From JABJOR01 sp965603075 (lineage in GTDB: Bacteria; Pseudomonadota; Alphaproteobacteria; Rhodospirillales; Casp-alpha2): a stretch of DNA of 64,000 nucleotides. Under the pieces are notes generated by a model. It had not been told where the DNA came from and made no database searches. It saw only the letters and a list, made by a program, of their open reading frames with translations. This document shows, one piece after another, positions 8,762 to 18,046 of the stretch. The stretch covers positions 1 through 64,000 of the forward strand of contig CBFDBO010000007.1 of NCBI GenBank assembly GCA_965603075.1, read 5' to 3'. The translations under genes were made by a program, and so were the position numbers. Every line of letters begins with the position of its first letter. Position 1 is the stretch's first letter.

Positions 8762-8792
8762 GGTATTGAAATGATTAGGCCGATTGCGCGCC

Positions 8793-11033
8793 ATGAATAG
8801 AACTGTTGTATTGTGGCTGGTTGTCGGCTGGATTGGTTTCTTAATACTCCCTTGGTATGTCATCGAAGATGGCTTCTGGGGATTGGAATGGATCGTAGAT
8901 GGGTATCCGTTTGATACGGATTATGCACCTGCAATCATCCAGATATTTGAGGGGGGGAAGGCGTGGCTTGCGCCTCTCCCCTTTTTATTAGCATTACCCC
9001 TGGTAACTTGGGGGCGTTTAAAAACAGATCCATTTTATAGCTCTGTAATGATTGCTTCGGGTTTGGGCGGGCTTGTCTATCTTATAGCCCAAGGCTTTGC
9101 TATTGGTATTTCCGGTTGGCAGTTTGGTTTTCTCGAATCCTTATATGGCCCCTTGGGTGATAGACAATATGGCCTAGGGTATGGCGCAATGTTTGTCGCG
9201 GCTTCATTTCTGTTCACTCTGACGCAAGGAATTGCGGCACGAGGGGCCGTTAATGGTGATGTGTTTGTGGTAAGCTCAATTGGTTTGGTTATTGCAATTG
9301 TTGCCGCCTTTGTCTTTTTCCCGGTAGTTCAAATTCTTATCAGTGCTCTTCGCGATAATGAAGGGGTGTATTCCCTTACAGTCTTCTTTACAAAGTTCTC
9401 CAGCCCCAAAATTTGGGGGATAGGATGTTTGTCGGCCAATGTCGGTTGCGGGGCTGCATGGAATTCATTGTTTCTGGCTATCCTTGTCGGGGCTGGCAGT
9501 ACATGTCTGGGATTAGCTTTTGCCTTGGTGGCGACACGCTCAGGTTGGAAATACCGCCGTATACTCAGAGCTTTAACCGTGCTTCCCATTATTACCCCGC
9601 CTTTTGTTATTGGGCTTGCCATTATTTTACTGTTTGGCCTTTCCGGTGTTGTGACAACGTTCATTGCCGATTTATTTGGTGTGCCCCCAACACGTTGGGT
9701 ATACGGATTACCCGGTATCTTTATTGCGCAAATGTTAGCCTATACGCCAATCGCTTTCTTAGTTCTCATCGGCGTGGTCGAGGGTATCAGCCCTTCTATG
9801 GAAGAGGCGGCGCAAACTCTACGGGCAGATAGCTGGAAAACCTTCACAACGATTTCTCTACCCTTGATGCGGCCCGGGATCGCTAATGCATTTTTATTAG
9901 GGTTCATTGAAAGTATGGCTGATTTTGGTAACCCCTTGGTTCTTGGGGGGAATTATGACGTTCTTTCAACTGAAATATTCTTTTCCATTGTCGGCGCACA
10001 GAACGATCAGGGGATGGCCGCCGTTTTAGCGATCGTTTTGCTCACTTTCACTTTAAGCGCTTTCTTTATTCAGCGTAAATGGTTGGGTCGCAAGTCCTAT
10101 ACCACGGTGACCGGTAAAGGTGATTCCGGCATGCCAGCTATGTTGCCCAACCGTATCCGTTATCCGGTGTTTGGTATCACCCTGAGTTGGGCATTCATGA
10201 CACTGGTGATTTATTTCATGATTGTTTTTGGCGGGTTTGTTGAAATTTGGGGATTGGATCATACGCTGACATTCAAACACTATAGGACCGCTTTTTCATT
10301 CAATTTTGATGGTGGCACTATTCAATGGACCGGTGCGGCATGGAATTCATTCTGGACAACAATCTCCATTGCTCTGACGGCGGCACCCCTGACAGCTGGT
10401 GTCGGATTGTTGACGGCATATTTGCTGGTTCGACAGGCATTTACGGGAAAACAGGTATTTGAATTTGGCACCATGTTAAGCTTTGCCATTCCCGGTACGG
10501 TTATAGGGGTCAGTTATATCATAGCCTTTAATGTTCCCCCATTGGAGCTTACCGGTACAGGCGTTATTTTGGTGATATGTTTTGTCTTCCGAAATATGCC
10601 TGTCGGGGTACGCGCTGGTATTGCGGCTATGTCACAGCTGGATAAAAGCCTTGATGAAGCTTCCTTAACCTTGGGTGCCAATAGTTGGTATACATTGCGC
10701 AAGGTCGTATTGCCCCTGCTGCGTCCCGCTATTGTTGCCGCGTTGGTCTACAGTTTCGTACGCGCGATGACAGCCATCAGCGCGGTTATATTCTTGGTCA
10801 GCGCGGAACACAATATGGCAACAAGTTATATCATAGGCCGGGTCGAGAATAATGATTACGGCTTGGCTATTGCTTACAGCACAGTGCTTATATTTGTTAT
10901 GCTGGCGGCTGTTGTTTCATTCCAGTTGTTGGTGGGTGAACGCAATCTCGGCAGACGTGTTGAAAGAGGGACTATAAAAACAAAAGCAGATGACGATAGC
11001 GAAGACTTTAATACTGAGGGAAAACCTGCATGA
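8793..11033 (+). CDS. AfuB-like fused two-domain ABC permease
   Basis: An inner-membrane permease of about 746 residues with two BPD_transp_1 domains in one chain. The first has its EAA loop near EEAAQTLRADSWKTF, the second near DEASLTLGANSWYTL. An N-terminal extension of roughly 170 residues adds several transmembrane helices before the first domain, as in AfuB and unlike the shorter FbpB (about 500). The start is uncertain: ATG 8793 is used here, TTG 8784 in the same frame is possible, and neither has a good ribosome site. The ATPase gene overlaps its stop by ATGA. Confidence 0.85.
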   Translation: MNRTVVLWLVVGWIGFLILPWYVIEDGFWGLEWIVDGYPFDTDYAPAIIQIFEGGKAWLAPLPFLLALPLVTWGRLKTDPFYSSVMIASGLGGLVYLIAQGFAIGISGWQFGFLESLYGPLGDRQYGLGYGAMFVAASFLFTLTQGIAARGAVNGDVFVVSSIGLVIAIVAAFVFFPVVQILISALRDNEGVYSLTVFFTKFSSPKIWGIGCLSANVGCGAAWNSLFLAILVGAGSTCLGLAFALVATRSGWKYRRILRALTVLPIITPPFVIGLAIILLFGLSGVVTTFIADLFGVPPTRWVYGLPGIFIAQMLAYTPIAFLVLIGVVEGISPSMEEAAQTLRADSWKTFTTISLPLMRPGIANAFLLGFIESMADFGNPLVLGGNYDVLSTEIFFSIVGAQNDQGMAAVLAIVLLTFTLSAFFIQRKWLGRKSYTTVTGKGDSGMPAMLPNRIRYPVFGITLSWAFMTLVIYFMIVFGGFVEIWGLDHTLTFKHYRTAFSFNFDGGTIQWTGAAWNSFWTTISIALTAAPLTAGVGLLTAYLLVRQAFTGKQVFEFGTMLSFAIPGTVIGVSYIIAFNVPPLELTGTGVILVICFVFRNMPVGVRAGIAAMSQLDKSLDEASLTLGANSWYTLRKVVLPLLRPAIVAALVYSFVRAMTAISAVIFLVSAEHNMATSYIIGRVENNDYGLAIAYSTVLIFVMLAAVVSFQLLVGERNLGRRVERGTIKTKADDDSEDFNTEGKPA

Positions 11034-12097
11034 AAATAAAAAGCAAAGCTTCAACTGTCACATTTGAAAATGTTAGCAAGGTCTACGGCGGTAGAGTTGT
11101 TGCTGTGGATAATGTTTCTTTTCAGATTGAGGCCGGAAAACTTGTGACTTTATTAGGGCCTTCTGGGTGTGGAAAAACAACAACTCTTCGCATGATCGCC
11201 GGTCTTGATATGGCAACAACAGGTCGTATTTTAATCGGTCAGGAAGATGTTACAAAATTACCCGCCACGGATCGTGATGTATCCATGGTCTTCCAATCTT
11301 ACGCACTTTTCCCCCATATGACGGTGGGTGAGAATGTTGCTTATGGTCTTATTGTCAGCGGCATGAATACCGCAGAGGCCAGTGAACAAGCCGAGGCCGG
11401 CCTAACACTAGTTGGTCTGGCTGGATATGCAGGGCGCTTGCCCAATGAACTGTCGGGTGGTCAGCAGCAACGTGTTGCGGTGGCGCGGGCTTTGGTTCTG
11501 GAGCCACAGGTCTTGCTGTTTGATGAGCCGCTTTCAAACCTTGATGCAAAATTACGTCGGCAAGTTAGAGAAGAAATCCGAGATATTCAGACAAAACTGG
11601 AATTAACGGTGGTCTACGTAACCCATGATCAAGAAGAGGCGTTGGCGGTATCTGACCGTATTATTGTCATGAAGAATGCCGAAATCGCCCAAGAAGGCAC
11701 CCCACAGGAACTCTATGAAGAACCGGCAAACCTATTTGTCGCAGACTTTATTGGTGATGCCAATGTGGTGGATGGAGAAATCGCGTCTGTTGACGGGGAC
11801 TGGGCTATGGTTCGAATTGGTGATGTTGAAAAACGACTTCCCAGTCGAGGCATGAGGCCAGGAGGTGTCAAGATCGCCATTCGCCCTGAATCCGTTATGC
11901 TGAGTGACATCAAGATGGAGAACGCATTAGAGGCAACCATAACCAAAGCCACCTATCTTGGTAGCCACATGGAATATACGCTGGATAGCTTAGTCGGTGA
12001 GCTCTTTGTCGTTGATTTCAATATGAGTACGAAAATCAAAAAAGGATCGACCATTTCTGTGCAGTTGCGTGATCATGGCATTGCCCTTGTTGAATGA
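11030..12097 (+). CDS. AfuC-like ABC transporter ATPase
   Basis: A 355-residue ATPase with a C-terminal TOBE domain. Walker A is GPSGCGKTT (about residues 42-50), the Q-loop is in VFQSYALFPHM, the signature is LSGGQQQR, Walker B is VLLFDEPLSNLD and the switch histidine is in VTHDQEE. Residues after about 240 form the TOBE regulatory domain. This is the FbpC/PotA/UgpC type. The start overlaps the permease stop by four bases, so stoichiometric translation is expected. It energises the importer formed by the two preceding genes. Confidence 0.9.
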   Translation: MKIKSKASTVTFENVSKVYGGRVVAVDNVSFQIEAGKLVTLLGPSGCGKTTTLRMIAGLDMATTGRILIGQEDVTKLPATDRDVSMVFQSYALFPHMTVGENVAYGLIVSGMNTAEASEQAEAGLTLVGLAGYAGRLPNELSGGQQQRVAVARALVLEPQVLLFDEPLSNLDAKLRRQVREEIRDIQTKLELTVVYVTHDQEEALAVSDRIIVMKNAEIAQEGTPQELYEEPANLFVADFIGDANVVDGEIASVDGDWAMVRIGDVEKRLPSRGMRPGGVKIAIRPESVMLSDIKMENALEATITKATYLGSHMEYTLDSLVGELFVVDFNMSTKIKKGSTISVQLRDHGIALVE

Positions 12098-12265
12098 AGT
12101 AGCTTAAACTTTCTTGATGAATGTAAGGCTTTGAATAAACCTACCTCCCACAACAAACATATCAAACCGCAATTCTGTTTTCCTCCACAGTTGATATCAA
12201 ATAATTGAGACTATCAAATCGACATTCTTTAACATCGGGTTTTTGTATTTAAAAGATTGTATCCC

Positions 12266-12649
12266 TCAGGTTGCTGCGAATGAAAGAGACTCTTCAACAC
12301 ACGACAGAAATTCGTGTTGTGTGAATGGTTTCTTCAAAACATAATCTGCACCAAACTCCTCAGCAGCCTCACTGTATGTGGTCTTTCCGTACCCCTCAAA
12401 ACCACCGCCGGTAATAGCGATAATACTCCGCTTTGGTGAACGCTCCTTGATATCAATAATTGTCGCTATGCCATCCTTTTTCTGCATGACAATGTCTGTG
12501 ATAATAAGGTCAAATTCCTGCTCGGCTTCCAGTCGACAGCCTTCTACGCCATCTGTAGCTTCCACAACTTCATACCCGGCAGATAATAGATATTTTCGAA
12601 TTGTAAATCGAGACAGGTCATCATCTTCAATCAATAATATTTTATCCAT
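12266..12649 (-). CDS. Single-domain response regulator (CheY-like)
   Basis: A 127-residue receiver domain without an output domain. The acidic pocket is EDDD (residues 8-11), the phosphoacceptor is Asp52 in ITDIVM, the switch threonine is in AITGG and the conserved lysine is in LKKPF. ATG 12649 is chosen because AAAGG lies 10 bases upstream; GTG 12658 would add three residues. It follows a cytoplasmic histidine kinase on the same strand by about 100 bp and is likely its partner. Lacking a DNA-binding domain, it must act by protein contact or in a phosphorelay. Confidence 0.87.
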   Translation of the reverse strand: MDKILLIEDDDLSRFTIRKYLLSAGYEVVEATDGVEGCRLEAEQEFDLIITDIVMQKKDGIATIIDIKERSPKRSIIAITGGGFEGYGKTTYSEAAEEFGADYVLKKPFTQHEFLSCVEESLSFAAT

Positions 12650-12756
12650 GTTCTTCACACCTTTGGTTTATTTGGTCTTCATAGAAACTACTATTCCTAT
12701 AGGAGTTTCTATTTAATAACATTAATACGCAATCAAAAACTATGCCTATCGTTGTC

Positions 12757-14493
12757 TTAATTAGCATCGAGAACAGTCGGCAAATATAATTCCAAAGAAC
12801 AACCTTTATCAAGGTTATTGAAAACACGAACACCACCGCCTTGGTTGGTAATAGTGCCGAATACCGTTGAAAGCCCAAGCCCGACCCTGCCCAATGACAA
12901 TTTAGTTGAATAAAATGGATCAAAGGCAGATTGCAAGGTTAAATCATCCATGCCACACCCCGTGTCGGATACAGAAATCATTATATATTCTCCGTGGGGT
13001 AAATTCAGGGACACATCAATATTATCATTAGGATTGTTCAAACGGGTTAACCTAATTGTGATTTGTCCAGCAGTATCACCGATCGCATCGACAGAATTTG
13101 AAATCGCATTCAAAAGCGCATTAGCAAGATGTGACCCGTTTATATTAATAACGCCTTGCCCTTGTATGTTAAGCTCCATGGTGATGGAGGATGGCAAAGT
13201 TACCTTTGGCAGCTCTATTATCGAAGAAATAAATGAACTGATCTCAATATTTTCATTGTTAACGGGTTGTTGCTGGCTAAATTCCAAAATTTGACTGACG
13301 AGATCTTTGGCTTGATTGGCAGCAGAAACTATAATCCCAAGCATCTCTTTTTCTTCACTGTTTACTGTCGGCTTATTATGTAAAATATCTGACAGCCCCA
13401 GTATTGGCATCAGAAGGTTGTTAAAGTTATGGGCCGTTCCCGCAGCCAATTGCCCGAGGGCTAACATCTTCTGATTGTGATGGCGTTCCTCCTCCAAAAT
13501 TCGGTTCTGGGTTACATCCTGACAGGTGCCAACAATCCGGACGACAACACCGTGTTCATTTATTTCGGGTTTGCCGACCTCTCGGATGCGCCGGATGCTT
13601 TTGTCATCGGCAAAACAGCGATACTCCACATCATACGTTTCAGTATATTTTTCTACATTTCCAACAACATCAATATATCGCTCGCTGTCGTCGGGATGAA
13701 CATGTTCGTTTGCAATTTTCTGATCAGAATTGAGAGCTAAAAAATTCTCTAAAGTGAGCCCGTGGATATGGGGTGTTTGCTCTGTAACATGGGTATAGTA
13801 TTTATCTATGTCATCCCATACCCAATGACCAATTTTAGCTATTGATGCGGCTTCCTGATAGCGCTGCTCACTTTCTATTAACGAACTTTCCATTTCCTTG
13901 AACTTAGAAACATCTTCATGAACAGATATTACCAGTGCCCATGACCCTTCATAACCTTGAAGAACCCGACTTGTGCATTTTATCGAGAGGGGGGTTCCAT
14001 CTGTTTTGAAATCTCTATAATCAGATCTATATACGGTTTCTTTTTTTAAAAAAGTTGATAATTCTTCAAGGTAATAAGCTGTCCATTTTTCACTCCACCA
14101 TTCATCAATGGTGTTATCTAGTCGTTCATAATCCTCAATTTTCTGCCATCCCAACATTTTTAGAAATGCAGGATTGGCATCAACGAACACTCGATTATCT
14201 ACGGCCTTCTTGAGAATGTCAGGGTGATCTTTAAGAAAACTATCAAGATCAATTACGCCTTGAGTTTTCAATTCATCCAGTACTTGTTTAACACCTGAAT
14301 AATCTTCCACGCTAATGCCGAGTGGAGATTGATCAAAAAGAATTTGATAGCTATCCTTACTTTCCAGTATCATATCTGATTTTTGACGTTTTTCTGAACG
14401 TAGATTACCGATTAGATCAGTTTGAACATCAAATGTTTCATCTGGAGACATTTGTTTTATACTTTTTGTAATTTGAAGACATGGCAACTCCAT
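12757..14493 (-). CDS. Soluble PAS-domain sensor histidine kinase
   Basis: A 578-residue kinase with no membrane segment. Two PAS domains (about 48-200 and 210-330) precede an NtrB-like dimerisation domain with His355 in GTAHNFNNLL and an HATPase domain containing the N-box (LNAISNSVDA) and G boxes (SDTGCGMD and VGLGLSTV). The second PAS has the WVWDD and HPDD features of the PAS_3 fold. The signal must be cytoplasmic. The single-domain regulator downstream is the likely phosphate acceptor. Both lie convergent with the AfuABC-like operon, so a link to sugar-phosphate sensing is possible but not shown. Confidence 0.88.
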   Translation of the reverse strand: MELPCLQITKSIKQMSPDETFDVQTDLIGNLRSEKRQKSDMILESKDSYQILFDQSPLGISVEDYSGVKQVLDELKTQGVIDLDSFLKDHPDILKKAVDNRVFVDANPAFLKMLGWQKIEDYERLDNTIDEWWSEKWTAYYLEELSTFLKKETVYRSDYRDFKTDGTPLSIKCTSRVLQGYEGSWALVISVHEDVSKFKEMESSLIESEQRYQEAASIAKIGHWVWDDIDKYYTHVTEQTPHIHGLTLENFLALNSDQKIANEHVHPDDSERYIDVVGNVEKYTETYDVEYRCFADDKSIRRIREVGKPEINEHGVVVRIVGTCQDVTQNRILEEERHHNQKMLALGQLAAGTAHNFNNLLMPILGLSDILHNKPTVNSEEKEMLGIIVSAANQAKDLVSQILEFSQQQPVNNENIEISSFISSIIELPKVTLPSSITMELNIQGQGVININGSHLANALLNAISNSVDAIGDTAGQITIRLTRLNNPNDNIDVSLNLPHGEYIMISVSDTGCGMDDLTLQSAFDPFYSTKLSLGRVGLGLSTVFGTITNQGGGVRVFNNLDKGCSLELYLPTVLDAN

Positions 14494-14801
14494 TTAGAAT
14501 TGTAACAGAAATATTTCAAGCAGAAACAATTTTTAACACGGAAACATAGATGCCTAATTCTGGCTATTATCGGGATTCCTAATCGGTCGGTTAATGGGGG
14601 TGAGGACGCTTTCAACTGATGATGCTAAATAGGCGCTTTTTACGATAGATCTTGGAACGCCATTGTTGGCAGCAAAAAGCCTTTCTCTGTTGCTGTATTT
14701 CCCGTGTTGTCTTTGAAATAATAATCCAGTAATACCATTGCTTTGGGTCATAAGCAGACTTATTAAACTCTCAATGAACTCTGATTTTGAAAGTTGTTAT
14801 C
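14494..14801. other. Intergenic region between the kinase and methyltransferase genes
   Basis: 308 bases with no convincing gene. A 65-codon minus-strand frame (14751-14554) has no recognisable domain and a poor ribosome site; it may be a remnant but I cannot identify it. The region must contain the divergent promoters of both flanking genes; no clear operator was found. Confidence 0.5.
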
Positions 14802-15422
14802 ATGAATGATGTTGCAAAAAATATGTGGGACGCCCGATATAATGCTGAAGGATTTCTTTTTGGGCGGGAGCCTAATGCATTCTTAGAATCGCAAATAGCG
14901 CTATTCAAACCTGACCAGAAAGTTCTCGCAATTGCCGATGGTGAGGGGCGTAATGGTGTCTTTGTGGCCCGTCAGGGGGGGCACGTAACATCTGTCGATT
15001 TTTCTGCGCCTGCGCTGGAAAAGGCACGTAACCTTGCAAATGAGTTCAATGTTGAAATAACCATTGAACAGCAAGATATTTTTACGTGGCAAGGTGTTGA
15101 GGGTGGATACGATATTGTTCTGGCGATCTTTATTCAGTTTGCAACCCCACAACAGCGTGTTGTGTTATTTGAGCAGATGAAAAATATGGTAAAGCCAGGT
15201 GGTTTGATTGTCATGCAAGGTTACCGGCCAGAACAGTTGGGTTATAATACAGGCGGCCCGCCGGATGCGGAAAACATGTACACCAGTGACTTATTACAGA
15301 CGGCATTTACTGACTTTAAAATTCAACATCTTGTTGAGCACGATTGTATCATTGAAGAAGGGGCTGGGCATTCCGGCATGTCAGCGTTAATTGATATGAT
15401 TGCTCAGCGGCCTGAAGGGTAA
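14802..15422 (+). CDS. Class I SAM-dependent methyltransferase
   Basis: A protein of about 206 residues with a Rossmann methyltransferase fold: glycine-rich SAM loop AIADGEGRNGVF, acidic end of strand 2 in VTSVDFS, and a later GGLIVMQGYRP strand/turn. The N-terminal NMWDARYN followed by a GREPNAF segment is typical of TehB/thiopurine-like small-molecule methyltransferases. ATG 14802 is preferred to the upstream TTG 14787. The substrate is unknown; the protein precedes a sulfopyruvate decarboxylase pair by 73 bp but a shared pathway is not evident. Confidence 0.8.
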   Translation: MNDVAKNMWDARYNAEGFLFGREPNAFLESQIALFKPDQKVLAIADGEGRNGVFVARQGGHVTSVDFSAPALEKARNLANEFNVEITIEQQDIFTWQGVEGGYDIVLAIFIQFATPQQRVVLFEQMKNMVKPGGLIVMQGYRPEQLGYNTGGPPDAENMYTSDLLQTAFTDFKIQHLVEHDCIIEEGAGHSGMSALIDMIAQRPEG

Positions 15423-15495
15423 TGAACAGCCTAAATTGTCCGATGCATTATTCGAACTTAATACCTAAATTTTTCGTCGAAAGGAAAGTGCCGCA

Positions 15496-16002
15496 ATGGC
15501 TATGGGAATAGACAAAAAAATTGTTGATGATCTGATAAATAACCGGATTGAATTTGTTACTTCGGTCCCCTGCAAACAACTGGCTGGGGTCATCGAGGTT
15601 CTTGAAACGACGGGCCAACTGCTGCATGTCCCTTCCAATAAAGAAGATGAAGGTATGGGGTTGTGCGCGGGGGCCTATATGGGCGGAAAACGCCCGTGTA
15701 TCATAATGCAAAACACCGCCCTTGGCGTCGTTTTTAACACCCTGTCAACATTGATACAGTTCTATCAAATCCCCTTACCCATGATCATCAGCTACCGGGG
15801 AGAATTGGGCGAGAAGGTTGCCTGTCAGGTCGAAATGGCCTTGCATACAAAAGCAATGTTGAACCAGTTATCCATCCCCACGTATCATTTTCACCACGCA
15901 GATCAGGTATCAGAATTGGACGGTATTTTGAAACACACACAAATGTGTAAAAAACCAACGGCTATTCTCACCGACGCCACATTTTGGAGTACCGCATCAT
16001 GA
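15496..16002 (+). CDS. comD: Sulfopyruvate decarboxylase alpha subunit
   Basis: A 168-residue N-terminal (Pyr) half of a thiamine-diphosphate decarboxylase. The segments SVPCKQLAG, HVPSNKEDEGMGLCAGAY and QFYQIPLPMIISYRG match ComD and the related phosphonopyruvate decarboxylases; EDEG contains the glutamate that activates thiamine diphosphate. AGGAAAG lies about 8 bases before the ATG. The beta subunit overlaps its stop by four bases. The pair converts 3-sulfopyruvate to sulfoacetaldehyde, a step of coenzyme M synthesis in archaea and of cysteate/sulfolactate breakdown in marine bacteria. Phosphonopyruvate is the alternative substrate. Confidence 0.82.
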   Translation: MAMGIDKKIVDDLINNRIEFVTSVPCKQLAGVIEVLETTGQLLHVPSNKEDEGMGLCAGAYMGGKRPCIIMQNTALGVVFNTLSTLIQFYQIPLPMIISYRGELGEKVACQVEMALHTKAMLNQLSIPTYHFHHADQVSELDGILKHTQMCKKPTAILTDATFWSTAS

Positions 16003-16556
16003 TAAGAAACGATGTCCTTAAAACCTTGATACCGATGATCAGTGAACAACTTGTTATCTGTAATATCGGCGCCCCTTCGCAAGAACTATTTACCCTCGAT
16101 GATCAACCCAGCAATTTCTATATGCTCGGTACAATGGGGTTGTGTTCATCCATCGGTTTGGGGTTGGCTCTGTCACAACCGAAACCCGTTCTCGCCATTG
16201 ACGGTGATGGATCTGTTTTAACGAACCTTGGAACGCTGGCCACCATTGGTAATAACCATTGCCCTAATTTTACCTTGCTGATCATTGATAATGGCAGTTA
16301 TGGATCGACAGGCGATCAGCCCACCTACGCCGGAAAACGAACCTCTCTAACGGATGTTGCTAAGGCATGTGGATGTGACAACGTCATAGAATGCGACGCT
16401 AATGATACAGCCGATGTTGTGAAAAGCGCGCTAAATTCTGATAAAATGACCATCATCGTCAGCAAATGCCAATCGGGTAATGTGGCGGTTCCCGTTATCG
16501 AGATGAACCCGATTATGATACGTGAGCGATTTATGGAAGAAGTTCGTAAAGTGTAG
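15999..16556 (+). CDS. comE: Sulfopyruvate decarboxylase beta subunit
   Basis: A 185-residue C-terminal (PP) half of the same enzyme. The thiamine-diphosphate motif starts at IDGDGSVL and ends about 27 residues later at IIDNGSYGSTG, giving the Asp and Asn ligands of Mg2+. ATG 15999 overlaps the alpha stop as ATGA; a TTG 15 bases earlier is open but unlikely. Alpha and beta must assemble since each active site needs both halves. A strong terminator follows, so the operon ends here. No sulfoacetaldehyde acetyltransferase (Xsc) is in the window. Confidence 0.82.
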   Translation: MIRNDVLKTLIPMISEQLVICNIGAPSQELFTLDDQPSNFYMLGTMGLCSSIGLGLALSQPKPVLAIDGDGSVLTNLGTLATIGNNHCPNFTLLIIDNGSYGSTGDQPTYAGKRTSLTDVAKACGCDNVIECDANDTADVVKSALNSDKMTIIVSKCQSGNVAVPVIEMNPIMIRERFMEEVRKV

Positions 16557-16868
16557 GATTGAGTTTCTAGTGAACACCGAAACCCGCAACTTTATTAAGT
16601 TGTGGGTTATTTTTTGTGAAAAATCGACACTCCTTGTCGAATTTAAACAAATTTACAACCCTCTGATGGACAATGATAGTCGAGGAGGAAGAGTTTTAGG
16701 CCTTATAATTCAATAGATGACACATCAATATATTGTTAATCAGCAACGTCAAATCTATGTGCCCATACTGATGTGACCCAATGCTCTGAGATTAAAAAAT
16801 AAAATTTTAATAGTCGATATTTATCTGATTCAAAACTTATCTATATAAAACATGGAGGTTTCACGAAT
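16557..16868. other. Intergenic region with comE terminator and promoter of the PotD-like gene
   Basis: 312 bases without a gene. The first 60 hold the comE terminator; the rest is A/T-rich and must contain the promoter of the PotD-like gene. No operator or riboswitch fold was recognised. Confidence 0.6.
16581..16615 (+). terminator. Intrinsic terminator after comDE
   Basis: AACCCGCAACTT (16581-16592) pairs with AAGTTGTGGGTT (16597-16608), 12 pairs with one G-U wobble and a TATT loop, followed by ATTTTTTG. Confidence 0.9.
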
Positions 16869-17966
16869 ATGACAGATTCTAATAAAATTGAGGCAACCCG
16901 TCGTAACTTATTGAAAGGCATGGCTGCTCTCGGCGTTACGTATTCCATTTTGCCCGTTATGTCACAACCCGCCCAAGCTGCTGATAGATTACACTATCAT
17001 ACATGGGCTGGTTATGATGAGCCGGGTTTGCTTCAACCATTCATTGACAAACACGGTGACATGCCAGAAGTCAGCTACATTTCCAGCGAAGATGAATCCT
17101 TTGCCAAGATGCGTTCTGGTTGGTCCCCCGACGTGATGCATCCGGGAAACTATAATGTTAAACGTTGGTATGATGCTGATTTACTTCAACCCGTTGACAC
17201 TTCACGCGCAAAAAACTGGCCGGATATTTTTTCCAGCATTCACAAAGAAGAAACCGCGCAAGTGGATGGTGTGCAGTATATGATCCCAAGCGAGTTCGGT
17301 AATAGCTCGGTTGTATACAGAACCGATCTGGTTGACGAAAAATATCAACACGAAAATTCATGGGCAATTTTGTTCGATGAAAAATACAAAGGCCGTATTG
17401 CACAATATGATTCAACCGATTCAATTGTGCAGTGTGCAGCGCTCGTCCTTGGTATGGAAAATATCTATACCTTGGATGATAAACAACTCGCTGAGGTTAC
17501 AAAATTCTTAGTGAAACAACGCGAACTGCTTCGCTTCTATTGGTCTTCCCCAACGGAAATGGAACAAGCTATGGCATCGGGTGAAATTGTCGCGGCTTAT
17601 TCTTGGAATCAATCTCTTGTAACATTGAAAAACCAAGGCGTAGCCGTAGAAATGATGGTACCGAAAGAAGGTATCTTCACTTGGATTGCGGGCTTCACTA
17701 TTCATAAAGAAAGCACGAAATTAGATGATGTTTATGACCTTATTAATGCGTGGACATCACCGGAATCTGGCGCTTGGTTGATCGATAACTACGGTTATGG
17801 TTCCACCAATAAGAAAGCCTATGACATTGTTCCAAAAGATCGTTTGTCCGAACTTGGATTGGCTGATGCCAATGCCGTTCTAGAAGGCAGTTTATTCTTC
17901 AAAGCGCTGTCACCAGAATTTGATCGTAAATACAATGACGTTGTCATCGAGGTTCAAGGCGGATAA
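16869..17966 (+). CDS. PotD-family ABC substrate-binding protein, Tat-exported
   Basis: A 365-residue binding protein of the spermidine/putrescine family. The N-terminus has a twin-arginine signal (RRNLLKG) followed by a hydrophobic stretch ending near AQAAD, so it is probably exported folded. The mature start LHYHTWAGYDEPG resembles PotD/PotF (the W-G-Y segment opens the polyamine site). GGAGG lies upstream of the ATG. No permease or ATPase gene is adjacent and a terminator follows directly, so it is an orphan that must use permeases elsewhere. The ligand could be a polyamine or another cationic compound. Confidence 0.85.
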   Translation: MTDSNKIEATRRNLLKGMAALGVTYSILPVMSQPAQAADRLHYHTWAGYDEPGLLQPFIDKHGDMPEVSYISSEDESFAKMRSGWSPDVMHPGNYNVKRWYDADLLQPVDTSRAKNWPDIFSSIHKEETAQVDGVQYMIPSEFGNSSVVYRTDLVDEKYQHENSWAILFDEKYKGRIAQYDSTDSIVQCAALVLGMENIYTLDDKQLAEVTKFLVKQRELLRFYWSSPTEMEQAMASGEIVAAYSWNQSLVTLKNQGVAVEMMVPKEGIFTWIAGFTIHKESTKLDDVYDLINAWTSPESGAWLIDNYGYGSTNKKAYDIVPKDRLSELGLADANAVLEGSLFFKALSPEFDRKYNDVVIEVQGG

Positions 17967-17992
17967 TAGAAATCCATTCGTTTTTAGAAAAG

Positions 17993-18023
17993 CGGCACAG
18001 GGTATCTCCTGTGTCGTTTTTTT
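17993..18023 (+). terminator. Intrinsic terminator after the PotD-like gene
   Basis: CGGCACAGG (17993-18001) pairs with CCTGTGTCG (18008-18016) with one G-U wobble and a 6-base loop, followed by seven T residues. Confidence 0.9.
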
Positions 18024-18046
18024 ATTAGTCAGGATAAGAGTACGAA

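Noticed and set aside
14554..14751. 65-codon minus-strand frame between the kinase and methyltransferase genes
   Set aside because: No recognisable domain and only a weak ribosome site; kept as a possible remnant within the intergenic note.
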